A DNA stretch of 64,000 nt from Bradyrhizobium ontarionense (GCF_021088345.1 NZ_CP088156.1:7493001-7557000), one strand, 5' to 3'. Shown: positions 40,063 to 48,616, numbered from the stretch's first letter. The notes: a model not told the origin generated them from the sequence alone. A program made the numbers and translations.

Positions 40063-40475
40063 CAGCGATACCCCGCCTCGCCCATCGCCTGCTGGCACCG
40101 TGCGCTGACGCCGTTCGCCGTCATCAGGCACGGAATCGACCTGCTGGTCTCCTTGGTCGAGCCGCCGCACAGCTTCACGATCTCACGCTGGCAGGCATTG
40201 GCCACGGTCACCCGAGCCGCGATGCGCTTCTGGATCGCCTCGAACGCCTTGAAATAGGTGGCCTTGCACTGCCCAGAAACCACGTCCTGGTTGCGCGAGA
40301 GGCATTCCTTGAGCCGGTTGGAGTCGAGATTGACGCCGCGGCAATTGGCGATGATGTCGGCGCCACAGCTCGACGCGATCAGCCCGGCAGACTCGCCAAA
40401 GCTCATCGTCTGCGCCGTCGCAAGCGACGGAACACAGAGCGCGACCACAACGATGAGGATGTTTCCCCGGACCAT
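40062..40475 (-). CDS. Secreted cysteine-rich repeat protein (GLG1-like)
   Basis: 137 aa. A signal peptide (ILIVVVALCVPSLATA) leads a chain with at least six cysteines arranged as CGADIIANCRGV, RLKECLSRNQDVVSGQCKAT, ACQREIVKLCGG and IPCLMTANGVSARCQQ. That spacing (C-x7-C...C...C) matches the cysteine-rich GLG1 repeat (Pfam Cys_rich_FGFR), found in many alphaproteobacterial periplasmic proteins of unknown role. It is coupled to the OmpA-domain gene. A single-repeat relative occurs at 52946-53176. Confidence 0.8.
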   Translation of the reverse strand: MVRGNILIVVVALCVPSLATAQTMSFGESAGLIASSCGADIIANCRGVNLDSNRLKECLSRNQDVVSGQCKATYFKAFEAIQKRIAARVTVANACQREIVKLCGGSTKETSRSIPCLMTANGVSARCQQAMGEAGYR

Positions 40476-40593
40476 GGTTGCATCTCATACGACGCGAGCT
40501 GCCACGGTCAAGGCCTAACCAAGGCGAAGTGTGAAGTTCGGTTGTCGCGATCCGCGCCTGCGGCGCGACCGCAGGTCGACCGTGGCCATCAGG

Positions 40594-43230
40594 TCACGCC
40601 CGCGCGACGAAGCTGTCGACGACCTTCTTCTCGCCGGCCTTGTCGAAGGCGATGGTCAGCTTGTTGCCGTCGATCTTGACCACGCGGCCATAGCCGAACT
40701 TCTGGTGGAACACGCGGTCGTCGAGTGCGAATTCCGAGGTGGCGCCGGTGGACTTCGCGACCAGCTCGCCCTCGATGGTCAGCGGCCCGCGCTTGTTGCG
40801 GCCGAAATTGCCGCCAAAGCCTCCGCCGCCGAACGGATCGCGTCCGCCGAACGGCGATTGCTCTTCCTTGAAGCCGCCCTCGGACGGACCGCGTGCGCCC
40901 GGGCGCCGCGCCTGCGCGCGCTGCCAGCCCGGCGTCGCATAGCTTGACCCGAACGACTCGACATTGTCGAAACGCGACGGCCCGTAACCGCCGGCGCCGC
41001 CCCAGCCCGAGCCGCCCTTGGATTCGGTGATCTCGACGCTATCAGCCGGCAATTCGTCGAGAAATCGCGACGGGATGGTCGTGGTCCAGGTGCCGTGGAT
41101 GCGGCGGTTGGTGGCGAAATAGAGTTTGGCGCGACGGCGCGCCCGGGTCAGCCCGACATGGGCGAGGCGGCGCTCCTCTTCGAGCCCGGCGCGGCCCTGT
41201 TCGTCGAGCGTGCGCTGGCTCGGGAACAGCCCTTCCTCCCAGCCCGGCAGGAACACGTTGTCGAATTCCAGCCCCTTGGCGGAGTGCAGCGTCATCAGCG
41301 ACACCGCCTCCTCGTCGGCTGCACCCTCGCGGTCCATCACCAGCGAGATGTGCTCGAGGAAGCCGTGCAGGTTCTCGAACTCCTCCATCGAGCGGATGAG
41401 CTCCTTGAGGTTGTCGAGGCGCCCGGCGGCGTCGGCGGAGCGGTCCTTCTGCCACATCTCGGTATAGCCGCTCTCGTCGAGCACGATCTCGGCGAGCTCG
41501 GTGTGCGGCGTCACCTCGCGCTGGGCGCGCCAGCGCTCGAACTGCAGGATCAGCTGGCGCAGGCTCCCGCGCGCCTTCGGCTTCAGCTCGTCGGTCTCGA
41601 CCACCGCGCGCGCCGCCTCGAACAGCGGGATGCGGCGCTTGCGCGCGTGATCGTGCAGCATCTGCACGGCGGCGTCGCCGAGCCCGCGCTTCGGGACGTT
41701 GACGATGCGCTCGAAGGCGAGGTCGTCGGCCGGCGAGTTGATGACGCGCAGATAGGCGAGCGCATCGCGGATCTCGGCGCGCTCGTAAAATCTGGGGCCG
41801 CCGATCACGCGATAGGGCAGGCCGAGCGTGACGAAGCGGTCCTCGAACTCGCGCATCTGGTACGACGCCCGCACCAGGATCGCGATGTCGTTGAGATGCT
41901 CGCCCTTGCGCTGCAACTCCTCGATCTCCTCGCCGATGCCGCGCGCTTCCTCTTCCGAATCCCAGGCGCCGGTGACCGTGACCTTCTCGCCCTCGACGTC
42001 CTCGGTGCGCAGCGTCTTGCCGAGCCGGCCTTCATTGTGCGTGATCAGATGCGAGGCCGCGGCCAGGATATGGCCGGTCGAGCGGTAGTTGCGCTCCAGA
42101 CGGATCACCTTGGCGCCGGGGAAGTCGTGCTCGAAGCGCAGGATGTTGTCGACCTCGGCGCCGCGCCAGCCATAGATCGACTGATCGTCGTCGCCGACGC
42201 AGCAGATGTTTTTGGGGGGCGTCGTGGCCGCGGATATGTCTCTACCCTCTCCCCTTGTGGGAGAGGGTGCCGAGCGAAGCGAGGCGGGTGAGGGGTCTCT
42301 ATCCGCGGAGACAGACCCCTCACCCGGCTCAGTTTCGCTTCGCTCAACTGATCCACCCTCTCCCACAAGGGGAGAGGGGACGGCGGCGGACGTGGCGGGA
42401 GTGAGCGACGACGGCGCCTGCGACAGCAGCCGCAGCCACAGATATTGCGCGACGTTGGTGTCCTGATACTCGTCGACCAGGATGAACTTGAAGCGGGTCT
42501 GATACTGCCGGAGCACGTCCGGGTTCTCGCGGAACAGCCGGATGTTCTCGAGCAGGAGATCGCCGAAATCGGCGGCGTTGAGGATCTTCAGCCGCTCCTG
42601 GTAGCTCGTATAGAGCTTGCCGCCCTTGCCATTGCCGAACACGGCGGCCTCGCCCGAGGGCACCTGCGATGGCGACAGGCCGCGATTCTTCCAGCCGTCG
42701 ATCAGGCCGGCCAGCATGCGCGCCGGCCAGCGCTTGTCGTCGATGTTCTCGGCCTGCAGCAGCTGCTTCAACAGCCGGATCTGGTCGTCGACGTCGAGCA
42801 CCGTGAAATTCGATTTCAGCTGCACCAGCTCGGCATGGCTGCGCAGGATCCGGCCGGCGATCGCGTGGAAGGTGCCGAGCCACGGCATGCCTTCGACGGC
42901 CTGGCCCAGCATCTCGGCAAGCCGCGTCTTCATCTCGCGCGCGGCCTTGTTGGTGAAGGTCACGGACAGGATTTCGCCCGGCCGGGCGCGGCCCTGGCTC
43001 AGAATGTGCGCGATGCGCGTGGTGAGCACGCGGGTCTTGCCGGTGCCGGCACCGGCGAGCACCAGCACCGGACCATCCAGCGTCTCGACCGCGTCGCGCT
43101 GCTCCGGATTGAGGCCTGCGAGATAGCGCGCTCCGCCGGTCGTCGTGGCGCGGGCGCGCGCGGCGATGCCGCCGGCAACGGGTTGGTGGTCTGGCGCAGG
43201 AAAACGGCTCACGCGGTTGGGCTCGGTCAT
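40594..43230 (-). CDS. uvrD: UvrD/PcrA-type DNA helicase with an in-frame repeat insertion
   Basis: 878 aa superfamily 1 helicase for excision and mismatch repair. Landmarks in order: Q-motif and Walker A LNPEQRDAVETLDGPVLVLA then GAGTGKTRVLTTRI; motif II ILVDEYQDTNVAQYLWLRLL; motif III CVGDDDQSIYGWRGA; motif IV VIRLERNYRSTG; motif V VSLMTLHSAKGLEFDNVFLP; motif VI EEERRLAHVGLTRARRR. The C-terminal Tudor-like end is VFHQKFGYGRVVKIDGNKLT. Between motifs II and III lie about 60 extra residues, mostly encoded by a palindromic repeat (42244-42378) whose length, 135 bases, keeps frame. The rest is canonical, so the helicase is probably active. Confidence 0.95.
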   Translation of the reverse strand: MTEPNRVSRFPAPDHQPVAGGIAARARATTTGGARYLAGLNPEQRDAVETLDGPVLVLAGAGTGKTRVLTTRIAHILSQGRARPGEILSVTFTNKAAREMKTRLAEMLGQAVEGMPWLGTFHAIAGRILRSHAELVQLKSNFTVLDVDDQIRLLKQLLQAENIDDKRWPARMLAGLIDGWKNRGLSPSQVPSGEAAVFGNGKGGKLYTSYQERLKILNAADFGDLLLENIRLFRENPDVLRQYQTRFKFILVDEYQDTNVAQYLWLRLLSQAPSSLTPATSAAVPSPLVGEGGSVERSETEPGEGSVSADRDPSPASLRSAPSPTRGEGRDISAATTPPKNICCVGDDDQSIYGWRGAEVDNILRFEHDFPGAKVIRLERNYRSTGHILAAASHLITHNEGRLGKTLRTEDVEGEKVTVTGAWDSEEEARGIGEEIEELQRKGEHLNDIAILVRASYQMREFEDRFVTLGLPYRVIGGPRFYERAEIRDALAYLRVINSPADDLAFERIVNVPKRGLGDAAVQMLHDHARKRRIPLFEAARAVVETDELKPKARGSLRQLILQFERWRAQREVTPHTELAEIVLDESGYTEMWQKDRSADAAGRLDNLKELIRSMEEFENLHGFLEHISLVMDREGAADEEAVSLMTLHSAKGLEFDNVFLPGWEEGLFPSQRTLDEQGRAGLEEERRLAHVGLTRARRRAKLYFATNRRIHGTWTTTIPSRFLDELPADSVEITESKGGSGWGGAGGYGPSRFDNVESFGSSYATPGWQRAQARRPGARGPSEGGFKEEQSPFGGRDPFGGGGFGGNFGRNKRGPLTIEGELVAKSTGATSEFALDDRVFHQKFGYGRVVKIDGNKLTIAFDKAGEKKVVDSFVARA
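42244..42378. repeat. Palindromic repeat embedded in the helicase coding sequence
   Basis: The arms accctctccccttgtgggag (start of 42244-42268) and its exact inverse (42355-42378) match over 24 bases, and each arm is itself a small hairpin (ccctctcc...ggagaggg). Inside, gggtgaggggtct and agacccctcaccc are inverted around a ccgcgg centre at 42303-42308. The unit is 135 bases, that is 45 codons, and encodes SPLVGEG near one end and SPTRGEG near the other. The same words (cctctcccc, cctcaccc) form the intergenic repeat at 52141-52284. Confidence 0.9.
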
Positions 43231-43523
43231 CAGCGAATCAGTCTCATCCCTCGGATGGCATCATACGACGGCATCGCGAGGTCTGCAGGAGGAGCCCTCA
43301 TAGCAGGGATTGACGGCTATATGGGGCCGTTGGGCGCGTTTTACAGCCCTAAATCGGGGCAGCCGGGGTGCCTGCTGCCAGTCCCACCAGACTTTTGTTC
43401 CGGCGAATCGTGAATTTTTAGGGGCGCGAGCGGCCGGAACATTTGTTCCCGGCCTTCATTGTCCTGGCAACGGCGCAAGCTTCGCGCCGCTTTGAACCGC
43501 AATCGAGAGACAGAGGTCGTGTC
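43231..43523. other. Region between helicase and DUF1328 genes
   Basis: About 290 bases between divergently read genes. No gene is seen. It holds a candidate stress promoter at 43436-43460 (described separately). The stretch 43300-43440 is not repetitive. Confidence 0.4.
43436..43460 (+). promoter_or_regulatory. Candidate EcfG-type general-stress promoter
   Basis: GGAAC (43436-43440), 16 bases, then CATT (43457-43460), matching the GGAAC-N16/17-CGTT consensus of alphaproteobacterial EcfG promoters with one mismatch in the -10 element. It lies 63 bases before the DUF1328 start. DUF1328 peptides are typical stress-induced membrane genes, which fits. Not experimentally supported here. Confidence 0.5.
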
Positions 43524-43697
43524 ATGTTAGGCTGGGTCGTCACCTTCCTGGTGATTGCATTGATCGCTGGCATCCTCGGCTTCGGCGGCGTCGCCGGTGC
43601 CTCCATCGAGATCGCCAAGATCATCTTCTTCATCGCTATCGTGCTGTTCCTGGTGTCGGCAATCGTGGGCCTCGCCCGCGGCCGCACCCGCGTGTAG
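43524..43697 (+). CDS. DUF1328 small membrane protein (YtjA family)
   Basis: 57 aa from ATG 43524. It consists of two hydrophobic helices, MLGWVVTFLVIALIAGILGF and AKIIFFIAIVLFLVSAIVGL, joined by GGVAGASIEI and ending in ARGRTRV. This is the DUF1328/YtjA pattern, a widespread envelope-stress-associated inner-membrane peptide of unknown molecular role. The longer open frame from 43443 would read through the candidate promoter and is unlikely to be translated. Confidence 0.9.
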   Translation: MLGWVVTFLVIALIAGILGFGGVAGASIEIAKIIFFIAIVLFLVSAIVGLARGRTRV

Positions 43698-43783
43698 TCG
43701 ACCTCATCCCCTGACAATGAGGTCGGCGAAGGGCGCAGTGCCTCTTGCGAGGTGCTGCGCTCTTTGCGTTTCGGCTGCGCGCA

Positions 43784-44428
43784 TCAGGCCGGCGCGGTCA
43801 GCGCGACCTGGACCTTGGCCAGCGCCGGATCGAGTGCGACCGAGGCGAGCCGCGCATCGTTGGAGAGCGCGGTCAAGGTCAGCGTCTGGTCCTGGACGCG
43901 GAAGATCCGGCAGAGCGTCGTCGCATCCGAGGCATCGCGCAGCATGACCGACAACGGCGCGATATGGTTCTCGTCGGCGATCTTCTCGGCGACGAGCGCA
44001 AGCCGCGTCGCAGCTGCTGCAAGCTGCTCGGTGTGATGAGCGGTCGTATTGGCCGCGAGCGGCAGACCTTCCTCGTTGGTCAGCAGCACCGTCTCGAAAC
44101 GGCCGACCTCGGCGATCCGGTCGAGCAACGGCACCAGCTCGCGCCGCCGGCCCGGCCGGCTCGCCAGCTGCGCCAGGTCCAGCGAGATGCGCTCGCGTTC
44201 GACCAGCGGCGCCAGCACGTCCTGGATCGCGCTGCGCAGACCGACCTCCCGCTCGGTCGCATCCTGGTTGCTCTGCTCGCGCAATTGGTCGAGGCTCGCT
44301 GCCTGCAGCTGCACCTGGCGCCGCAGCAGATCGCGCGCCAGCGCGCCCTGGCGGGCGCCGAACAGATAGCCCGAGGTCAGTAGGAGAATGGCGGCGCCGA
44401 GGCCGCTTACGATGGCATAGATCGTCAT
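43784..44428 (-). CDS. Membrane-anchored Roadblock/LC7-like protein
   Basis: 214 aa from ATG 44428. One N-terminal membrane segment (AIVSGLGAAILLLTSGYLFG) is followed by a helical coiled-coil-like part (LLRRQVQLQAASLDQLREQS). The C-terminal half has the Roadblock/LC7 pattern: RFETVLLTNEEGLPLAANTT, then an Ala-rich helix AAAATRLALVAEKIADE, and TLTLTALSNDARLASVALD. It lies four bases inside the 3' end of the OmpA-type gene (ATGA), so it is the last gene of a four-gene operon that also has a soluble Roadblock protein. The Roadblock call is from pattern only. Confidence 0.65.
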   Translation of the reverse strand: MTIYAIVSGLGAAILLLTSGYLFGARQGALARDLLRRQVQLQAASLDQLREQSNQDATEREVGLRSAIQDVLAPLVERERISLDLAQLASRPGRRRELVPLLDRIAEVGRFETVLLTNEEGLPLAANTTAHHTEQLAAAATRLALVAEKIADENHIAPLSVMLRDASDATTLCRIFRVQDQTLTLTALSNDARLASVALDPALAKVQVALTAPA

Positions 44429-45198
44429 GGTCGTTTCGTCGCTGTGAGTTGATCGCAATCGTCCAGGCCGGCGATGCGCAGGAAGGCCTTGCGGTCGCCG
44501 GCTAGGGTGCCTGCATCGCCGCGCGCCTCGCCGGATCCCGCGGCGCGCACCGAGAGCCGGCGGGCCGGGATGCCATCGTGCTTCAGCTGGGCCGCGATCG
44601 CCTTGGCCCTGGAATAGCTCAGCAGCACGTTCAGATCCTCGCTGCCGCTGATATCGGTGTGTCCCTCGATGACGATGGTGACGTCACCGTGTCGCGCGAG
44701 CGCGCGCTGCAGGATCGCCAGCGACCGCTTCATGTCGGCAGGGTTCGGCCGCGCGCTGCCGCGCTCGAACGCGACCGTCAACGGCGCGAAGCACTCGGCG
44801 GCGGGCATGTTGCGCGCGCTGCTCTGCGGTTCGGCGATTGCTGCCGGCCCGGCCGGTGGAGCCGGCTGCTCGCGCGTGACGGCAGCGACCGAAGGCGCCG
44901 GCGCCGGGGGCGCGACGATCGGGGCTGGTTCGGGCACCGGCGTCTCCTGCGCCCGGCGGGGCGCCTCGACAGCAGGCTCCTCGCGTGCCGGGACGGTCCT
45001 GACCGGCGTCATGGCAGCGACCGTCGGCGGCCGGGCCAGGCCCTGCTGCCAGAGCGACGCCGACATCATGGCGATGAGCGCGCCCGCGACTGCAAAGGCG
45101 GCAGCGAGCCAGAGGGGGGCCTCTTCGCCGGCGACCGTGCAGGGCTCGACGCGCGCTGCGAACGGGGGCGAGACGGGGGGCGGGGATGGCGCCAGCAT
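44425..45198 (-). CDS. Inner-membrane-anchored OmpA/MotB-domain protein
   Basis: 257 aa. A cytoplasmic Pro-rich N-terminus (PSPPPVSPPF) precedes one membrane segment (PLWLAAAFAVAGALIAMMSA), an Ala/Pro-rich spacer, and an OmpA-like peptidoglycan-binding domain with LTVAFERGSARPNPADMKRS, VTIVIEGHTDISGSEDLNVL and LSYSRAKAIAAQL. EGHTD is the classic wall-binding signature. The arrangement resembles MotB and TolR-like anchors, tying a cytoplasmic or inner-membrane complex to the wall. It follows the ODP gene by one base and overlaps the membrane Roadblock gene. Confidence 0.88.
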   Translation of the reverse strand: MLAPSPPPVSPPFAARVEPCTVAGEEAPLWLAAAFAVAGALIAMMSASLWQQGLARPPTVAAMTPVRTVPAREEPAVEAPRRAQETPVPEPAPIVAPPAPAPSVAAVTREQPAPPAGPAAIAEPQSSARNMPAAECFAPLTVAFERGSARPNPADMKRSLAILQRALARHGDVTIVIEGHTDISGSEDLNVLLSYSRAKAIAAQLKHDGIPARRLSVRAAGSGEARGDAGTLAGDRKAFLRIAGLDDCDQLTATKRP

Positions 45199-45199
45199 G

Positions 45200-45961
45200 T
45201 CAGGCCGCGGGCACCTTGTACATCGGCGTGATCAGGTCGATGCCGCATTCGAGTCCGGCGCACCATTCGATGAACTGGCGCGACATGGCCGCGTCCGGAA
45301 ACAGCGCGCCGTGCTGCGGAGCGATGATCTCGATGTCGAGCTGCCGGACCATGTTGGCCCAGGCCTTCATCACCTTGTTGGATGCCATGAAGCGCCTATG
45401 GAATCCGTCCATATGAGGCAGGTGCGACTTGAAGTCTCTGACGACCCTGTAGTCCGTCCCCATTGAGGCGCCGAGGTCGCCGGAATAGAGGATCTTCGAG
45501 ATCGGATCGTAGAGCTGGAAATTGCCCTCGCTATGCAGGAAATGGGCGGGTAACGCGTACAGCTTGCAGCCGCCGACGTCGAACACCATGCCCTCGTCCG
45601 GGATCGGTTTCATCCGGTCCAGCACCATATGGTCGAAGCAGAAATGCGACACGAACCGGGTCCAGATCGACGAGATGTAGGCGTCTGCCTCGGTGGTCAT
45701 CAACCAGCCGTTGATGGCTGCAACGATGTCCGGGTCCTGGTGCGACAGGAACAGGTATTTCAGCTTGCCGCCGGCGAGCTGGCCAAAAGTCTCCGACAAC
45801 ACCTTGGCGTAGACCTTGTGACCGCCGGGATCGAGGATCATGCCGATCCCGTCGTGAATGATCAGATGCTGGTTGGTCTGCACCGCAAGATCGCCGGCAG
45901 CGAAGTCTTCCAGCAGGATGTTCTTGTGAACGCCGTCGTCATAGAGGACGATATTGGCCAT
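45200..45961 (-). CDS. ODP-type di-iron metallo-beta-lactamase-fold protein
   Basis: 253 aa, a stand-alone relative of the FprA/rubredoxin-oxygen-oxidoreductase di-iron domain without the flavodoxin part. Candidate metal ligands are His74, Asp76 and Asp78 (LSHQDPDIVAAINGW), His143 (HFLHSEGNFQLY), Asp162 (ILYSGDLGASMG) and His217 (IIAPQHGALFPD). The residue after Asp78 is Ile where many enzymes have His. Stand-alone ODP proteins bind oxygen at the di-iron centre and feed signalling in other bacteria. Here it sits between a soluble Roadblock gene (59 bases upstream) and an OmpA-type gene (one base downstream), which makes a sensing role plausible. Function in this operon is inferred. Confidence 0.82.
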   Translation of the reverse strand: MANIVLYDDGVHKNILLEDFAAGDLAVQTNQHLIIHDGIGMILDPGGHKVYAKVLSETFGQLAGGKLKYLFLSHQDPDIVAAINGWLMTTEADAYISSIWTRFVSHFCFDHMVLDRMKPIPDEGMVFDVGGCKLYALPAHFLHSEGNFQLYDPISKILYSGDLGASMGTDYRVVRDFKSHLPHMDGFHRRFMASNKVMKAWANMVRQLDIEIIAPQHGALFPDAAMSRQFIEWCAGLECGIDLITPMYKVPAA

Positions 45962-46020
45962 GAGAATGCTCCCGCCGACGCTGCGCGATCGCGGCGCGCC
46001 GGCTCATTGGTAGGACGCCG

Positions 46021-46860
46021 CTACAGCACCTTCTGCAGCGACCGGACGGCCTCGCGCATGTCGAAGAAGGTGAGTCCGAGCTTGCTGTTCTCGTTGGTGA
46101 GCGCGAGCAGCAGCGCGCCGCGGCCGGCGCTGACCAGCACGGCGTAGCCGGATTCGCCGCGAATGATGACCTCCTGCAGGTGGCTGCGGCCAAGCTCCAT
46201 GGCGGCGCGGCCGCCGAGCGACAGCAAGGTCGCGGTCATGCCCGCGACCCGCGTCTCCTCCATGTCAGCGGCGAGCACGCTCGCGATCATCAGCCCGTCT
46301 TCCGAGATCAGCGCGCAGGCCTCGACCCCGAACGAGTCGCTCTGCAGCTTGCGCAGGACGCGGTTGATCTCATCGAGTCGTGACATCGGCTTCTCCTCGA
46401 CGGCGCGGGGGGCAAACTTGGATTGGAACGGACTTTGAGCCATGGCATCGTCATCTTCGGTTGTTGAAACGGAACTGTCCGGAATGGCGGCAAGAAGTGC
46501 CGAGAAGGAAATGAGGGCGTCCTCGGCTGCCGGTGGCGCGGGATGCTCGGCCGAGTCCGACTGCATCGCGACAGCGCGTGTCTCGATCGTCTCCACCGCA
46601 TCATCCAGGGCGCGCTGCTCGGCCCTGAGGCGCGATCGGGAAACGGGAGGATCCATCCCCTCGAGCTGGGTCACCAGTGCCTGGCGCGCCGATTGGTAGA
46701 CTTCAGCGCGACGTTCGGCGCTCGAGTCGGGCAGACTCTCCATCGCGCGCGACAGCAGGATGAAATAGTCGGCCGTGGTCGCAGCCACGATGGACGTCTC
46801 CTGATGGGAGGCTTGCGGTATTTTCAGCAGGCTCGCGAGGCGTCCCATCGCTCTACTCAT
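46021..46860 (-). CDS. Soluble Roadblock/LC7 protein with N-terminal helical region
   Basis: 279 aa. The N-terminal part (about 25-100) has a helical pattern, TTADYFILLSRAMESLPDSS and VYQSARQALVTQLEGMDPPV, which recurs in alphaproteobacterial proteins of unknown function. After a linker of low complexity the C-terminal 120 residues form a Roadblock/LC7 domain: MSRLDEINRVLRKLQSDSFG, VEACALISEDGLMIASVLA, GYAVLVSAGRGALLLALT, LGLTFFDMREAVRSLQKVL. MglB-like Roadblock proteins act with small Ras-like GTPases, but no GTPase is encoded within the window. It is the first gene of the four-gene operon. Confidence 0.82.
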   Translation of the reverse strand: MSRAMGRLASLLKIPQASHQETSIVAATTADYFILLSRAMESLPDSSAERRAEVYQSARQALVTQLEGMDPPVSRSRLRAEQRALDDAVETIETRAVAMQSDSAEHPAPPAAEDALISFSALLAAIPDSSVSTTEDDDAMAQSPFQSKFAPRAVEEKPMSRLDEINRVLRKLQSDSFGVEACALISEDGLMIASVLAADMEETRVAGMTATLLSLGGRAAMELGRSHLQEVIIRGESGYAVLVSAGRGALLLALTNENSKLGLTFFDMREAVRSLQKVL

Positions 46861-47116
46861 TACTTAATGCACACAACGGTGATCAGCGTAGTGGGTGGCC
46901 AGTGCGCGGAAGAATGATCTGAATCAAATTGGCGCGAATCCTGACGCAGAATGTTGCTTAGTTCGTCCAATGAGCTGACAAAGATCATATTGTCGCCGCA
47001 TCGGCCGCCGTAGCGCCGCAATGTTGCCCGGGTTTGGCACGGGCGCGCCATCCTTCACGCCAGAATCAGCTACGATGCGGACGTAGGTAATTCTGCGCGC
47101 CATGTGAGGAAGAGAC
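46861..47116. other. Divergent gap between Roadblock operon and amidase
   Basis: About 256 bases between starts reading in opposite directions. It probably contains promoters for both. No hairpin or repeat stood out; the sequence gatcagcgtagtgggtgg lies near the Roadblock side. The amidase ribosome site GTGAGGAAGAGAC is at the right edge. Confidence 0.35.
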
Positions 47117-48616
47117 GTGAACGTCGTCGAATATATGCAGCGCGATACCGTTGCGCTCGCTGAAGCGATTGCTCGTGGCGAAACGACCGCTGCCGAGCTT
47201 CTGCAGCTTGCATTGAAGCAGAGTGAGCGGACGCAGCCGACGACGAACGCAATTAGTACGTTGATGGAGCGCGAGGCACGCGCACAGCTTGCGCGGCTGA
47301 GCGCCGGCCCCTTCACCGGGGTACCGTTTCTCATCAAGGACTGCGCGCAGGACTATGCCGGTCTGCCGACCACCTACGGCAGCAAGGCGCTGACCGGCAA
47401 CGTCGCGGCCGAGCATGCTCATGTCGTCCGGAGGTACCTCGAGGCCGGCTTCGTGATCTTCGGCAAGACCAATCTGCCGGAGCTCGCGCTGAAGGGCGTT
47501 TCGGATTCGCGCGCCTTCGGCCGCGTCAACAATCCCTGGAACGTGGCGCATACGCCGGGCGGCTCCAGTGGCGGCGCGGCTGCGGCGGTCGCCTCCGGCG
47601 TGGTGCCGATGGCGGCCGGCAATGATGGCGGCGGCTCGATCCGCATTCCCGCCGCCTGCTGCGGCCTGTTCGGCTTGAAGCCGTCACGCGGCCTGGTCTC
47701 GTCCGGGCCAGGCTTCGGCGAGTATTGGTATGGCGCGTCCAGCGAGGGCGTGATCTCGCGCAGCGTGCGCGATACGGCGCTGGCGCTCGACGTCATCATG
47801 GGCAGCGAGCCCGGCGATCCTTTCGTCGCAGCCGAGCCCGGCGTGGTGTTCGCGAATGCCGTGGCGCGCGATCCACCTCGCATGCGCATCGGCTTCACGA
47901 CCGCCTCGCCGATCGGCACCGAGGTTCATGCTGAAGCCAGGCTCGCCGTCGACACCACCGTGAAGCTGCTGCAGAGCCTCGGCCATGAGGTCGAGGAGGC
48001 CACGCCCGACATCGACGGTGCGGCGCTCGCGACCTCGTTCCTGCACATCTATTTCGGCCAGGTCGCGGCGCTGGTCGCCGACGCGCGCGCCAAGGGCGCC
48101 AAGCGCGACGATTTCGAGCTGCTGACCCGGGTGCTGGCGACGCTTGGCGGCGCCATCTCGGCCGGCGCGCTGACCACGCAGCTGCTGAAGTGGAACGTTT
48201 TCGCCCGCGCGCTGGCGCGCTTCCATGCCCGCTATGACATGCTGCTGACGCCGACCTTGGCGCATCCGCCGATCCGGCACGGCCAGGGCGATCCGACCAC
48301 GGCCGAGCAGACCTTGCTCGACATGCTCGATCGTATCGGCCTGCTCGGCCTTCTGACACGCGCGGGTCTGCTCGACGGCATGATCGACAAGATCGCGCGC
48401 GACAGCCTGCAATACGTCCCGTTCACGCAGCTCGCCAATCTGACCGGCACGCCCGCGATGAGCGTGCCGCTGCACTGGACCGCCGACGGCCTGCCGCTCG
48501 GCGTGCAGTTCATCGGCCGCCTCGGCGACGAGATCAGGCTGTTGCAGCTCGCCCGCCAGCTCGAGCAGGCGCAGCCCTGGTTCGGCCGGTTGCCGGACTG
48601 GGTGGTGGAGAGCTGA
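47117..48616 (+). CDS. Amidase signature enzyme
   Basis: 499 aa from GTG 47117, chosen because GAGGAAGAG lies upstream and the N-terminus then begins MNVVEYMQRDTVALAEAI. The catalytic Ser-cisSer-Lys triad is visible: Lys in VPFLIKDCAQDYAGLPTTYG, the cis-Ser in NPWNVAHTPGGSSGGAAAA and the nucleophile in AAGNDGGGSIRIPAACCGLF. It resembles 6-aminohexanoate-cyclic-dimer hydrolase-like amidases, which open cyclic or linear amides; the actual substrate is unknown. It is a single gene followed by the DUF900-type hydrolase gene about 220 bases on. Confidence 0.9.
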   Translation: MNVVEYMQRDTVALAEAIARGETTAAELLQLALKQSERTQPTTNAISTLMEREARAQLARLSAGPFTGVPFLIKDCAQDYAGLPTTYGSKALTGNVAAEHAHVVRRYLEAGFVIFGKTNLPELALKGVSDSRAFGRVNNPWNVAHTPGGSSGGAAAAVASGVVPMAAGNDGGGSIRIPAACCGLFGLKPSRGLVSSGPGFGEYWYGASSEGVISRSVRDTALALDVIMGSEPGDPFVAAEPGVVFANAVARDPPRMRIGFTTASPIGTEVHAEARLAVDTTVKLLQSLGHEVEEATPDIDGAALATSFLHIYFGQVAALVADARAKGAKRDDFELLTRVLATLGGAISAGALTTQLLKWNVFARALARFHARYDMLLTPTLAHPPIRHGQGDPTTAEQTLLDMLDRIGLLGLLTRAGLLDGMIDKIARDSLQYVPFTQLANLTGTPAMSVPLHWTADGLPLGVQFIGRLGDEIRLLQLARQLEQAQPWFGRLPDWVVES

